Source: Apostichopus japonicus
Taxonomy: Eukaryota; Echinodermata; Holothuroidea; Aspidochirotida; Stichopodidae
Direction: 5' to 3'
NCBI RefSeq assembly: GCF_037975245.1
Contig: NC_092575.1
Coordinates: 19,177,841 to 19,241,840, forward strand
DNA: 64,000 bases
In this document: positions 50,087 to 61,972 of the stretch, in pieces
Numbering within the stretch: position 1 is the stretch's first letter
How the letters are laid out: each line of letters starts with the position of its first letter
Notes under the pieces: model-generated
Databases searched by the model: none
What the model saw: only the letters and a program-made list of their open reading frames with translations
What the model was told of the DNA's origin: nothing
Translations under genes and position numbers: made by a program

Positions 50087-53000
50087 CTACTTTGACCTTT
50101 TCCTTATCTTGTATTTCCCCTTCTGCATTTGGCTGACCCAAATTCGCATCCTCGAATTGTCTGCAACTTTTCGTACCCAAATCTGTCGGAAGAGAAACCA
50201 GAGAGCAAAATCAAAGAATTAGGACATCTGACAGATATATACTACTAAGAAGATCTTAAAGGAATGTAGTAAAATTAACACTACAACCAGGGGGGTAGGA
50301 GCCAGGGGGGCACGTGCCACCCCACTTTTTTCCAAAATAGCAAATGTGCCCTACTGGCAAATAAAATGTGCCCCTTTGATGAAGAGCTGCCTTTTAAATA
50401 TCTTAAGCCTTTGTTAATTTTAATACTTTTAGTTTAATTATTTATGTGCACCATAATAGCATTGATAGCATACTAGCACATCATATATATTTAAGTGATT
50501 GGGCCGGTGTGTATCAATTTATAGCTTAACGAGTGGTGGTTGTGGAATGAGAAAGTGCCCCTCTGATGTTGTGCCCCCCCACTTTTTGGAAGCTTCCTAC
50601 CCCCCTGACTACAACATTTATGTGAGAAGGCATTTCTTCCGGAAGGAGATTGGTTTGGGAAACACTTTCTTTAATGTATTTTGTTTTGACTATGGCATTG
50701 AATGTTAAAAATAATAATTGCTAGTGGAGAACTTCAACTTATATAGGGATATATATTTTCTTTTTCTTCTTCTTCTACATTTTCAGTCTATAGTTTCTCA
50801 AGCCTTGATAACCACGGTCAGTTATTACAAATGAGTTCCACAGGTAGATCACATTAAAGGATGACTTTAGGTACAGAATGAACTTTGCAGATGCCGTATG
50901 GAAAAAATCTGTCCATGGAGTAATTTCTATCACTTAATTTGTGAGAATTGACCTGTTTAAACCATTGAATTTCGACAATTAAAATGACTGAACTATTGAG
51001 TCGAATACACAAGACTATGCGGTCAGTTCCTCAGATGCATCGCAAAATTCGATGGGGAAACGAAATAGTTCTATGGCCTCTAATGACACATTTACAATTC
51101 ACTACAAATTAATCAAGGACAGATGGTTTGCAATATCGTCCATCTGTGCTCTGATCGTTAAACATGAAGCTAAAAGAACATGTTTTGGTTGAGTTTATTA
51201 GAATTTATAAAACAATGAATTAATATTAAAAATTTTAAGCCCTGCACTGAGATGATGATATTATCATCAATTGAGTCTTCAAGGAGCGTCCCATAGATTT
51301 AGCATATATCTTAAAGGTGAATTTCTTTATAAACCTCAATAGCAATACAAGACGTACTAGCACTCAATTCTTTTTCTGCCTAACACTTTCTACTAAAGTG
51401 TTTTTTGTTTCGTTTTTTGCCAAAGATATATTTTCACTTAATTTGAATTTAAAAGGAACACTTACGTCAAATTGTCCAATAGTCATGATTTTTGCCAAAG
51501 TTTTTTATCACTTCATTTGAATTTTAAGAGGAACACTTACGTCAAATTGTCCAAATAGTCGTAAGTTTTGCCAAAGATATATTTTCACTTAATTTGAATT
51601 TAAGAGGAACACTTGCGTCAAATTGTCCAATAGTCGTGATTTTTGCCAAAGATATATTTTCACTTAATTTGAATTTAAGAGGAACACTTACGTCAAATTG
51701 TCCAACAGTCATGATATTTGCCAAAGATATATTTTCACTTAATTTGAATTTTAAGAGGAACACTTATGCAAATTGTCCAATAATCATGATTTTTGCCATT
51801 GAAGATATATTTTCACTTAATTTGAATTTAAGAGGAACACTTACGCAAATTGTCCAATAATCGTGATTTTGCCAAAGATATATTTTCACTTAATTTGAAT
51901 TTAAGAGGAACACTCACGTCAAGTTGTCCAATAGTTGTGATGACCGCGCTGACTTTGCCCATCTCCCGAGACTCCACGTAGATGTTCTGGTCTTTGTGGT
52001 ACCACCGTTTTTCATAAAACAGTTTGCTGCCATCTATCCTCACATTGTACTTGGGCATGCTGATGGTCCCGGATGCAGTGGTATTCGTGGAGGAGGAAGC
52101 AGCCGCTGCATGTGGTAGGGTGTTCTGGGAGACTTTTGTGTGCGCAGCCGATGGGGAAGATTTGTGATTGGTGTTGTGGTAAGAATGGGAATGAACTGGG
52201 TAAAGAAAACAAAAATCCGAAAGTTCATCAAAAACTCATCATTCACAAAAACTGACTACAGAAACATGCCAAATTTATTTTGTTTGCAACAACAAGCATA
52301 CAACTTCTCCCAGCAAAAAATGAACACAGAACAATACTTTGATGGGTGTGTCAGTTACCCAGTCCATTGTGTATAGCCTTCACTAGAAAGCTCACCAGAG
52401 AAAGTTATAATTAAAATTCATTTAATTTAATTTAAAAAAATAATTAAAAAAAAAATTTAATTTAATCAAAATCAGAATAAGACTATGGATATGGTACCTT
52501 TATTACTGGGTTTCGAGGAGTTTCCACTTTTCTTGCTCAATGCAGACCGTCCCTAAGAAAGCCAAGAGAGAGAGAGAGAAATGAATATTAGAAGTATGCA
52601 CAAAGGAATTCAGAATCTGGTACTTCAGTTCTTAGATAAGTAATTATAATCAGAAAGATGATATCAAACAAGACACCCATAGGTACCTGTAGCCAGTGCG
52701 CATAGCATGGAATAATTTAAGATGAACACCTTCCACAGCAATTTGGAAGTTTTATGAAAAATATTTCATTTGCCCAGCAATTTTGTACGTCATTTTGCTA
52801 TCGGATATTTATTCCTTGCATTGTTTGTTGTGATTTCATTGACTGCTTTACAACATGTGAAACGGTGTACAACAAGTCGTATAGCAGGATCAGGGTCCTT
52901 GACACTCACTTGTGGGTAAGGGGACCAGGAATCCCCCCCCCCCCCAAAAAACTTACACACCAATGATTGCAGGCGGTCACTGTGCAATGAAAAGCAGTAA

Positions 53001-56000
53001 TTTCAACAGGCCTGAACATTGATTTCAATACTGTTCTGCTCCCCCCCCCCCCTCCACCCTATCCTCCATTTTTTCAAACCAGTGCCAGGGTTCCTGATGA
53101 TGCCACTTCCTCAAAATTCATAAGAGTCAACAATCCTATTCTATTGTATTCATCTACTGTGAAGGTATGAATCCTATGATATTTCAACGGCCATTTTTAA
53201 GGACCTTTCCTTCCATTTATATATATATCTTTTTGTTGATTTCTCATTCAAATAAAATGCATTTGGATTGTTTGTTAAAGTCGGTTGATGAACTTATTAC
53301 ATGCATCAGTTTTTTAATTTAAAATGCCAAATAATTATCATAAATTATATTAATATAGCACTAAATACAGCAATTCAAAGCGATTTACAAAGTAGGAAAG
53401 AGACAAAGGAAACCAAGGGAAAAAAGAAACTAGGAATCAAACAGAAATGTTTTAAGTTGTCTCTTGTAAAAAGAGAGGAAGGGAGAGTCATGTGCGTGAA
53501 ATGGGAGTTTGTTCTAAAGAGAAGGCCAACTATATTTTGCAAAGATTTTTTTACAACTCTTGAAGAAAACTGAAGGCAAAAAATCTGCCACCAAAATATT
53601 ACATCAATACTAGAATAAAATGCACATAGGCCTGTATTTTTTTATTACATCAATTACTAAAGAGTTTTATTTAACTGCCCTTGAAAAAATTTTAATTGAA
53701 AAGATGGAGGTGGAAGAATTTGTTTTTGTTTACCTTGCTAAGTATTCTGAGGTCCTCCATGATATTTTCGTCAGACAACAGGTAGGTGAAAGGAGGTATG
53801 ACAAGAGTTAAGGGAAAAGAAGAAAATTATGAAACTTAATACCAAATTATCGATGATGCAATATCAACATACCCCAGATGCAATGTAGAAATGTTCGCAG
53901 AATGTTCAGAAAAATAAAGCTGAAATATCCGGTTTTTTTTTTGTCAACACTGTAATGCTACTAAAAGAAATCATTTCATTATGTTTTTAATTTTCATGAT
54001 TTTCAAGGATATAGGGAGAAGCCTTCCTTCTCTTTTCGGGCATTGGTAGAGGTTCATTTGGCCTCCTTCTCAGTTTTCTGGTGTTGACAGGTTTCACCTC
54101 AAAGAAGTCACCTGAAAATGGAGTGGGGGGAAAAAATCCTCTATTAAAAATGATAATTCAAAGTACCTTAAAGTTGCAATACAAAAAAAAAAAATATGAT
54201 ATCTCTATGATCAGCTCTAATAAAATAATCCTGCTAATTAATAAATACAGGCCTCAAAACTCAGGCGAAATAGTTGTTAAATATATGTGAATTTGATGAA
54301 CTGTAAACATAGAAACCCCCCCAAAAAAAGGGGGGTGGGATGTTACTTGCATTTTCTGTTAGTAGAAGTTAACAAAATGCCATCATCAAACATTATGCCT
54401 CATGTTAATACTAAAACTAGAAAGTATGTGTTCAGTCTTGAATTGTTCTCTGCTTGCAAACTGTTTTACATGATAAATTTTAAACACTCCATGCAAGAAA
54501 TTACTCCATATTACCATATCAACTCCATCTACTCTAGTCTTCCTTGAAGTTTTAATACTTCCTGTTAGTAAAACTTGGACTGTCAAATTTTGCATAAGTT
54601 CCATAAACTTGGTTCCAGAACTCGCAGAAACAATTCTGTGTTAGAGCATTTTATTTACAGGTGTCACATTTCAAACGACCCAGATTTGTATGAAAAAAGT
54701 CACAAATGTTTATTTTGAAATAAGTTACAAAAGAATATTATCATTAATCTTTTACTCACCACCATTCAGATCTAAAGACAGACCTTCATTTTCAATATTT
54801 CTCCTTCTGTCCTCTAATTCATTGATTAGATGTTCCTTCAGGTCTATCTTCTTTTGCTGGTGAAAGATGTTTCACAAAATTATATTGTTTCATCAATATG
54901 AAGGGACACGATCACAATATCATTCTAAAACAGTTCTCCAGGCAAAATATCAAAGATGAGACTGTGCTATCAGGGGCTGATCCCAAGTTTTAAAAAAGAG
55001 GGGGTGTGGCCATGTGGACTTTGATACTGACTCCCATTTGGGGGGAGGGGGAGGGGGGTGGGGCAGTGTCTTTCCTCATAAAAATTTTTTTTAGATGTCA
55101 TATGGTGCGACATATTTAGACTATAAATTAGGTCTTAATGCAAAGTTGTGCTTACAATTGGGGATGGGTGTACACTACTAGTAGCTTCTGCAAAATTGTT
55201 TTTAAAACTTTGTGGAGGAATTCATTACAAACTTGGTCAACATACAGTATTCAATCAACGTTTAGATCTGTTTCACCGTTGACATCTTCACACAGATTGA
55301 GCAATTTGGTTAAAACATATACTTAAACTGTATCACACAGATAACATAATTACCTCAAATTCTTCAGCGGCCTCCTTCCTCTCCCGGATATAATGGTGCT
55401 CCACACACTCAAGCTGTGAATATAAAGGGAAAGGAGTTTGTAATATACAGTTAACATAAACCTCTTGAATACAGACTGGGCAGTTCTATAAACCATATAT
55501 AATTGAAAACGTAATTAGAAGGAAAATCCAGAACAGAAAAACTTCCAGCCTCCACCGGATTCGAACCTGGGCCTCCCGCTTTGTACGCGGATACCCTAAC
55601 CAACTAGGCTATGGATGCTGATTGAATGTCCAGAGGTTCGAAACCGGTTACAAGGAAGTCGTAAATTTCACTGTAGGCATTTGACACCTATATCAAACAA
55701 TACTAGTTCTGTGTTTGGTGACATAATTTGCCTTACTCTAGAGATCAAACATGACGCTATCCAACTCGAAAATCATTTGTGATTCCTGAAGCCGGATCTC
55801 GAAAGAGATACTTTGAACAGGCTTTATGTTAATGAAATGGAGGTAAACGACAAAGGCAAATGAATATATATAATTGAAAACGTATTGATATAATATATAT
55901 AATTGAAAACGTAATGACATAATGTAATATGTATATATATATATATTTACAAGCAGCTTATAAATGTTATGTCATGAAAGATAATGTCAGGCATACATTT

Positions 56001-58081
56001 ATTTACTGTTCTATTTGTTTTTCAGGTCAGTTTGTTTGGGAAGATCCTGCCAAGTACTGTTCTGAAATGGTTGGTAATATAAGCCCTCCTTGTCTATTAA
56101 AACTTTCAGTTCTGCTAAAAATTACATTCCTCAAGATAGTAAGGATGTGCTGTTTCCATTTGGTACACACATGTACACATGGGACAATGTTACAACATCA
56201 TCTGTCAATCTAGGTACAGGCCCTTTTGATTTATTTTGTTACACATGTAAGACAAATTCAAACAGGTGGAGAGTTGATGAATGAAATATATGTATCTTGA
56301 TTTCTGTTTCATTGTAATTTTCCTATAAATTTGTTCATTTCTAATTTTAATTTTTCTACTATGTGTGTGATAAATGCATGGCACTTATCCCAGTCATTTC
56401 AGAACTTATCCCAGTCAAAGAAGTGGCCTGATGATCCTCCGCTGCGTTTGACAGGTCCATTCTCATAGGATTTATGAATTAACAAGTTTAAAGTTCATCT
56501 TCTGAATTCTCTGTAATAATCATTCACAATGGGTTAAGTGCAACAAAGAGCAATCCATATTTTTATTGATAACAAAAAAGTGTAAATACTATAAAACTTG
56601 ACAAAGGTATATAAATAAGTTCTGCTAACCTCTGCATTCTTTGTAACTTCAGCCAGCCTCATCCTATCTTTGCCTTGCTGTTCAAGCTTCTTTATTTTCC
56701 GCAAAAGTTCTGGATGCGATCCGTCTATAACTTGTTGCAGCTGTTTCTTTAACATTGTTAGCTTTTCCTTGTAGATCCTAAAGAGGATGAAAGAGAAAGG
56801 GCATGAATGCTCAACATGATACAGAGCAAAAAGGAGTGAAAGACACATAACATTCTCGCAGTCAGTCAATAAGTTTACCACCCCTTGCCTTTGTAAAAAA
56901 AAATTCTGGGTCTTTTATTTTATTCATAGGCCTTGTTCACTTCAAATTAATTTGATCACTTTATCAGTCAACAAGTTTGTCAAAAATTTTAAACTCATTC
57001 TTTAGTTTTCAGACACTTTCCTCCTTGGTTGCCTAGAAAACCCAACTTCCCAAATGACAAATAAACAAAGCATGTTAAAAAGAATACTTTCAGGAGGGAT
57101 AAAAGTATTGTTTGGCAAAAGCCAGATAATGACACTCCATCTTTCATTACAACAAACACTATGAATTTAAACTTTCAGTTTTTTAACGTCCACATGGACT
57201 GGCCCCAGTCGTTAGGCAACATCTCCCTTAGTTTAAATGTTACTTACTGTTCTTTCATCTCTGTGTACTCTTCTTCGAGTTTAGCTGCATCTGTTTCACT
57301 TGCATCTTCTGTATCTGTATATAGATGAAAAGACAATGGTTCCCAATCAGGATGTAAATATACAAAACAGATCTACCTTTTTTTTTCCACTGCCTTCTTT
57401 GTGAATTCATAAAAGTTTGTGAGCAAATCATGGTACCTTTATGATACTATCAGTGTTTGTTGTAAACCGAACATGGCTAAACATGGCTTAAATACAGGAG
57501 TGACAGTGGAAATAATTCTGCTGGACAGACTTATCTGTCTTATCCCTACAACACGTGTCTTGTTTTGTCTTTTGGTGTGAAATAAATCAAATTAAATATG
57601 CCTAGACAAGAAGCAAGAAGGGTGCTTATCAACCTATGGTTGATGTATATGATATAACAATTGTCTAGCCCAGGCTAGCAAGCTCATGCAGTAACCTAAC
57701 AAACAATAACAAAAGTTTGCAATGAAATACAGGCCAACAGCTACTTATTATAAGGCCTAAATGATCATATAACAATTTTAGTGAAAACGTCTCTCTATAA
57801 TTTGCAGGCTTAGTAGTAATTACGGAAGCAAGCGATCATGTGCTTAATATGTATAAAGATTAAAGGGTACAACAGGCCTATCCTTCTTTACGATGTAGTT
57901 TACACTATATGAATCGTAGGCCTGGTCTAGCTTAACTTAGGCCTAAGCAGATAACCAGCAACTAACCTTCGTCAGAATCTTGGTAAGTTGCTTTTGCTCT
58001 TTCTTCCTCCTCACTAAAGTCATACTCCCGTGCTGCATCAAAGCCGTTCATTGCTGACGGCGATGACAGGGTGGAGACCAT
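50087..58081 (-). CDS. SUDS3: Sds3 orthologue (SUDS3), Sin3-HDAC corepressor subunit, 358 aa
   Basis: Nuclear subunit that helps hold Sin3 and class I HDACs together. Coding exons in transcript order: 58081-57967, 57314-57248, 56777-56630, 55413-55354, 54856-54760, 54111-54013, 53795-53734, 52552-52498, 52195-51918, 50182-50087. Phases close and total 359 codons including TAG; human SUDS3 is 328 aa. The N-terminus has an acidic stretch ([20 protein letters not shown]) leading into [20 protein letters not shown], as in vertebrates. Exons 3-5 form the Sds3 coiled coil ([38 protein letters not shown]). Exon 6 has [15 protein letters not shown]; exon 7 [18 protein letters not shown]. Exons 8-9 encode a Ser/Ala-rich linker, then [20 protein letters not shown]. 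The last exon gives [20 protein letters not shown] and a basic tail. Eight introns are GT-AG; intron 6 is AT-AC. I chose SUDS3 over BRMS1/BRMS1L because the RWYHK-type C-terminal block fits SUDS3 far better. Confidence 0.95.
50288..50607. mobile_element. hAT MITE, 320 bp, perfect 8-bp target duplication (SUDS3 intron 9)
   Basis: The ends CAGGGGGGTAGGAGCC and GGAAGCTTCCTACCCCCCTG are imperfect inverted repeats. The 8-bp word ACTACAAC flanks both sides exactly (50280-50287 and 50608-50615). Inside, GTGCCACCCCACTTTTTTCC near the left and GTGCCCCCCCACTTTTTGG near the right are subterminal direct relatives. No coding capacity. Confidence 0.85.
51400..51941 (-). repeat. ~75-bp tandem array copying the 3' end of SUDS3 exon 9 plus its 5' splice site
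   Basis: The anchor GTCCAA (plus strand) starts at 51474, 51549, 51625, 51700, 51775, 51852 and 51926; the last lies in the real exon end. On the minus strand each unit carries ACTATTGGACAATTTGAC (the exon end, encoding TIGQ(F/L)D), followed by GTAAGTGTTCCTCTTAAATT, the start of the intron. Six copies lie downstream of the true donor. Copies at 51474, 51549 and 51700 keep GAC/GTAAGT, which matches the 5' splice consensus better than the true site (GAC/GTGAGT). 51625 has GC, 51775 has lost the site, and 51852 has GC/GTAAGT with a one-base loss. Confidence 0.9.
53796..54012 (-). other. AT-AC (U12-type) intron 6 of SUDS3
   Basis: On the minus strand the exon ends ...TCTCCCT and the intron begins ATATCCTTGA, the U12 5' splice consensus. 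No usable GT exists near this boundary. Near the 3' end the intron has TTTTCCCTTAACTCT, a near-perfect U12 branch site, with about 12 bases from the branch A to the terminal AC. Joining T to CTCCTTTC gives K-A-S-P-S-P-F-T-Y-L-L, the same length as the human SUDS3 segment at this position. Intron length 217 bp. Confidence 0.88.
54965..55160. repeat. G-rich transposon remnant in SUDS3 intron 4
   Basis: It starts near CAGGGGCTGATCCCAAG, a decayed relative of the CAGGGGCGGATCCAGG end at 4930. It contains a G-rich stretch (55038-55065) and then CATATTTAGACTATAAATTA, a phrase that recurs near 59810. Confidence 0.45.
55495..55915. repeat. Segment bounded by 21-bp direct repeats, containing the tRNA-like sequence
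   Basis: The word ATATATAATTGAAAACGTAAT occurs at 55495-55515 and again exactly at 55895-55915, with a near copy at about 55867-55887. The ~380 bases between them include the tRNA-like sequence. The arrangement resembles a long target-site duplication around a retroposed insert, although local tandem duplication of the word is also possible. Confidence 0.5.
55548..55618 (-). tRNA. tRNA-like sequence, probably a tRNA pseudogene or retroposon part
   Basis: On the minus strand GCATCCATAGCCTAGTTGG starts a 71-nt cloverleaf-like sequence. The acceptor stem pairs at 6 of 7 positions with the TGGAGGC end. The D arm carries a good A box (TAGCCTAGTTGG), and the anticodon stem TCCGC/GCGGG encloses GTACAAA. 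The T loop has the B box GGTTCGAATCC. The anticodon reads ACA, which would decode UGU (Cys), whereas normal tRNA-Cys uses GCA. The T stem is one base short and mispaired. It lies in SUDS3 intron 3, just 134 bases from exon 4. I favour a non-functional copy. Confidence 0.5.
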
Positions 58082-60967
58082 TTTCCAGCAGATAAACTCG
58101 CAAATTATTTCGCAACTGGAATAAATAGCATAGGTTTAGCCTGCATAGACTCGAGTAAGATTCAAACGGTGTGTACAAAATGTCAATCGTATGGTGTTTG
58201 CATCATGTACTAACAGTGTATAGCATGTATAGTACTACGTCTGTATTGTGCGTATATGCCCAACACGCACCACACATCCCATACTTCTACTTGCCAACGA
58301 CGCGCTTTCTTCGGATTCAATTTAGAAACTTAGACTTGTTCAAGTCGATTTCAGAAAACAAACGCATTGTGAATGATCTATCTGTGAACGATCATGAAAG
58401 GCTTCAAGAATTGAACACATATTTGTACACATATTGATTGTACACACATGTCATGTCGATCCGATCCGCGGCGAGCCTTCCCTCTTTTGAAATTCTCAAG
58501 GCACTAAAAATAGTTGCAAGCATAATCTAGACCAGAGTAAGGTTCATAGTAGGAATTTTGTAAACATAATTCGAGTGCAGGTATTCCATCCGTACTTTTT
58601 ACGGATGTTTTCCTATTATTATTTCGGAAGTAATGTCGGTACAGCAATGGTAATTAGTTCCCCCTCCTCCTACCCCTCCCGTAGTCCTCCCAAACCTTCC
58701 ACGGCCAACAGTGCCTAAGACAAAACCCTCCCCTCCCCGACTGCATGATTAATTAAGATATCGTTCTGAATTTTTTGGAAGGGCCAGAGGCGCAGTGGCG
58801 TCGCCCAGACATTTCAATCTGTGGGGGGGGGGGCACAGGGAAGGCACAGTTCTAAATTAGGGGGCGGTTTATTTGTGAATGTCGTCCTGGTAGAGGGGTC
58901 TAAGGGGAGGGGGCCCCTCCCCTTTGAGAAATTGTTGATTAATGAAGGGTCCTCAGGTGCAATCTGGTGCTATATTTTGGAACTTGCAGTAACTTTATGT
59001 TCAAGAATTTTCAGGCTTAGTCTGTCCGATATTATGTTTTTAATTGAGGCGGATAAAAAAGTTATACAAAATATGGAAATTAACACCTTTGCTTTGATAA
59101 TGTTTTAGGAGTGTTAAAAATTGGAATTGAAATTCATGCAGGGTTGTGAAGTTTAAGCATTATCGATTCACTCCGGACCTCTGTGTCCATGTTAGTGAGA
59201 AAACAACTGCCGGGTTATAGTGATGGTCGGTGGAAAGACGTTTTACCGAAGGACATAATAAGTTTCGTACTTCTTTTTTTTTTAATTGTCTAAGCTATTT
59301 TATTAAAACTACAAATCACATCCGGGGGGCACCTGGGGAACGATTTTTGGGGGAGGGCACGTGTCCCAGCCCCCCCCCGGCGATACATCTGCAGATGCGA
59401 AAAAAAAGGAGTTTGTAAAGCAAAGTTTGCACAGGGGTCATTGGAGCCGATTCGTATGTACCCCCCCCCCCCAAATGCTGATAATAATAAAAATGTAGAA
59501 GTCAAATGGTGCATTATGAGGCATATTTTAACTTCAATTTAGTTTTACGTAATTGCAGCTCTTAATCAAGATTGTGACAATAAATAACTTACTAAACGTC
59601 AAAATCCCCCCCCCCCCCCTCCTACTAATTTACTACTATGCATGAGTGACTTGTTTAGGGGAAAGCCAGATGCGCATAAAGTATTTTATAAAAGAGGGTG
59701 CTGTCGTGGGATCATTGAGGCCGAAGCCGATGTATGGGGATATCGGTTGGGGGGGGGGTGGGGGTCACCATAATTTTTAATTGAAAAGTCAAATGGTACG
59801 TTCTGAGGCATATTTAGACTATAATTTAGGTCTTTGTGAGTAGCATTAAACGGACGGTTGTCCTTATAACAAATAATTAATTCAAAATTTCCCCGATTGA
59901 TTCAGATTGGGGCTTGGACTTTTATGGGACGACCAGAGGCGAAAGAAGTATGTTACTGGGAGTGACGCCGCCATGACGTCATTGCAGGCTCTCCTATGTA
60001 GAAAAATACTGAGACGTCAAATAATAAATTCTGAGGCATATATCTCGTAGTAAGACTATAAACCTTATGTCTGTATAAGTAGTCTAAATGGCAAGGTTTT
60101 GCTAATAAATACTTTGTGCGAGGTTGGGAAAAGGGGGAGGGTATATTTGTGGTAGTGTTCCAATTTTTTTCCCGACTGAATCCCCCCCCCCACCCCTCAC
60201 CCATGCACATATGCTGCTGCTCACAGGCATAAAGTGTGCTCCGATTATTCTCCAGGCTGCCAATGAAGGAAGTCAGTTAGGATAGTTTCCTATGTTGTTT
60301 TGCCTTGGATTTCATGTAGCGCACCACAGAGCAAAGTCGCATGCAGCTTCCTGTGGAACTTAAATGCATGTGAATACTATGCCATACAGTTTATATTTTC
60401 ATCCCCGAAGGTTAGATTGACGTTCCACACTCACTTAAATGCAACAATTATATGGATGACTTGTTGGGTCTAAACAAAATACCTTTAATTGCTGCATTCA
60501 TCTCGACTCTCGGCATTATTTAACAGTTTTACAGAAATATTCTCAAAGTTGGCCATGTTGAATTTGCCCTGACATGTACGGGATGATCAATGCTAACGCC
60601 AGCTGTATTTGAGGTCCGAAGTGAGAGGTCACAGTATCACAATACCTTGAAGGAATCAATTAGTAGCACCTCTTGAAATCACGGGGGACAGAGTTGTCAA
60701 TTAAGGCCTTTAATGGTTACTACCGAATTTGTATGAATCGTGGATAATCAAGTCCTAATTATTGCAATTTTAATTCTTAATAACCATAGTCTGAAGTACA
60801 CGCCTCTATGCATAATACACAGTTTCCGTTACAGTCGTTAAAAATTCAAAATGTATTATCTCAACAAAGTGAGTTCCTTCATATTACTTTCCTGGCGATA
60901 GGCTTGTTTATGTTATTTCAATTAGAATAATCCGTGACCTAGTAAGTTTTAACGGCAGTATATATAG
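58082..60967. other. Divergent spacer SUDS3-DRG1, G-rich transposon debris
   Basis: About 58082-58500 is presumed SUDS3 5' UTR and promoter. From about 58660 to 60200 the sequence is a patchwork of poly(G)/poly(C) runs of 8-13 bases and repeated phrases. One phrase, AGTCAAATGGT(G/A)C then TCTGAGGCATATTTAGACTATA, occurs with variation near 59500, 59790 and 60010. A transposon-like end, GCGCAGTGGCGTCGCCCAGAC, lies near 58791. The frames 58821-59108 and 59953-60210 pass through these repeats and show no domain. I see nothing nameable in 60200-60967. Confidence 0.5.
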
Positions 60968-61972
60968 CACGCTTGGGGCGATTACATCTGAATGTAATCG
61001 ATTACGATTACCTGAGAATGTACGATTACGATTACAGCCTAAAGTTGAAGTAATCGATTACGATTACGATTACATTGTAATGTAATCGTGATTACAATCA
61101 TGATTACATTGTGGTTACTTGCACAATCCTCTGCATATCTGTTTAATATAACTCTCTGCCGGGAAATAGGGCAATGAAATAGGGCAAAGGAAGGGCATTT
61201 ACAGTATATACGGACAAAATTGTGGAAGTATATCTACAATTCCTACCAGGCATTACACATAAAATATGCCTTAACACGTTTAAGATGTGTAACCCATAAG
61301 TCCAGCAAAAAATACAATTTAAACAGACAAAGAGTAAACAGACAAATACTAAAGTAAAACAAATGAAGATTTTCATGCAACACTATATTTTGTAAACTAA
61401 TAATTTCTGCACAGCAGCAAAACTAAAAACTCTTTTACATTATAACACCAAAATAAAACTAAACAGCTTTGAAATGGGGCATTCCACAGTACCTGGGACA
61501 TGGAAGGCCAAAGTAAAAGTAAATTATTTTCATCAAAAAGTGGTCAACTCTGGTAAAGCAAATTCTGATCCACCAAAATACTTAATTTGCAGTGATTTTT
61601 TTACATTAATTACATTAATTAAAGAGGTGTAAATGGTGCAAAGTTGGATGGGTTATTGGACAATGGAATGTAGGCAAATTTCTGAATAAGTTTATTGTGC
61701 TAGAGAATTCTAGAAGCAGGAACACTTCTTTGGTCACACTAAAAGCCAATAGTAAGAATTAGTTTTAATCATTTCTACTAATTTTGCCCTTCTCATTCAA
61801 ATTTCACTGTAATCATAAATGTAATACGATTACGATTACTTTGCCCTTGTAATCGAATACGATTACGATTACTTTGTAATTTTCACAAAAGTAATCGATT
61901 ACGATTACGATTACTTCAAAAAATGTAATCGATTGTAATCGATTACGACTGATTACGATTACCCCAAGCCTG
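60968..61972. mobile_element. Non-autonomous hAT transposon, 1005 bp, perfect 8-bp target duplication
   Basis: The left end is CACGCTTGGGG and the right end CCCCAAGCCTG (inverted), flanked by ATATATAG on both sides (60960-60967 and 61973-61980). The subterminal regions, about 120 bases at the left and 170 at the right, are built of repeated GTAATCGATTACGATTAC words. These are nearly self-complementary and so form a dense field of inverted repeats. The middle (61150-61790) is plain AT-rich sequence with no transposase. Confidence 0.88.

Noticed and set aside
51542-51860. Open frames on both strands (73 and 88 codons) with internally repeated peptide
   Set aside because: They are translations of the ~75-bp splice-site array; the minus-strand one repeats the TIGQFD exon end plus intron, not a separate protein.
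54001-54020. GC-type donor (AAG/GCTTCT) for SUDS3 exon 6
   Set aside because: It does not match the usual AG/GCAAGT form, and the AT-AC solution gives correct phase, length and a canonical branch site.
50087-58081. BRMS1 or BRMS1L instead of SUDS3
   Set aside because: The family is related, but the KRWYHK...IYVES block and the IWVRK...KGKYKIRK ending align with SUDS3 and the N-terminal TEDASETD block is SUDS3-specific.
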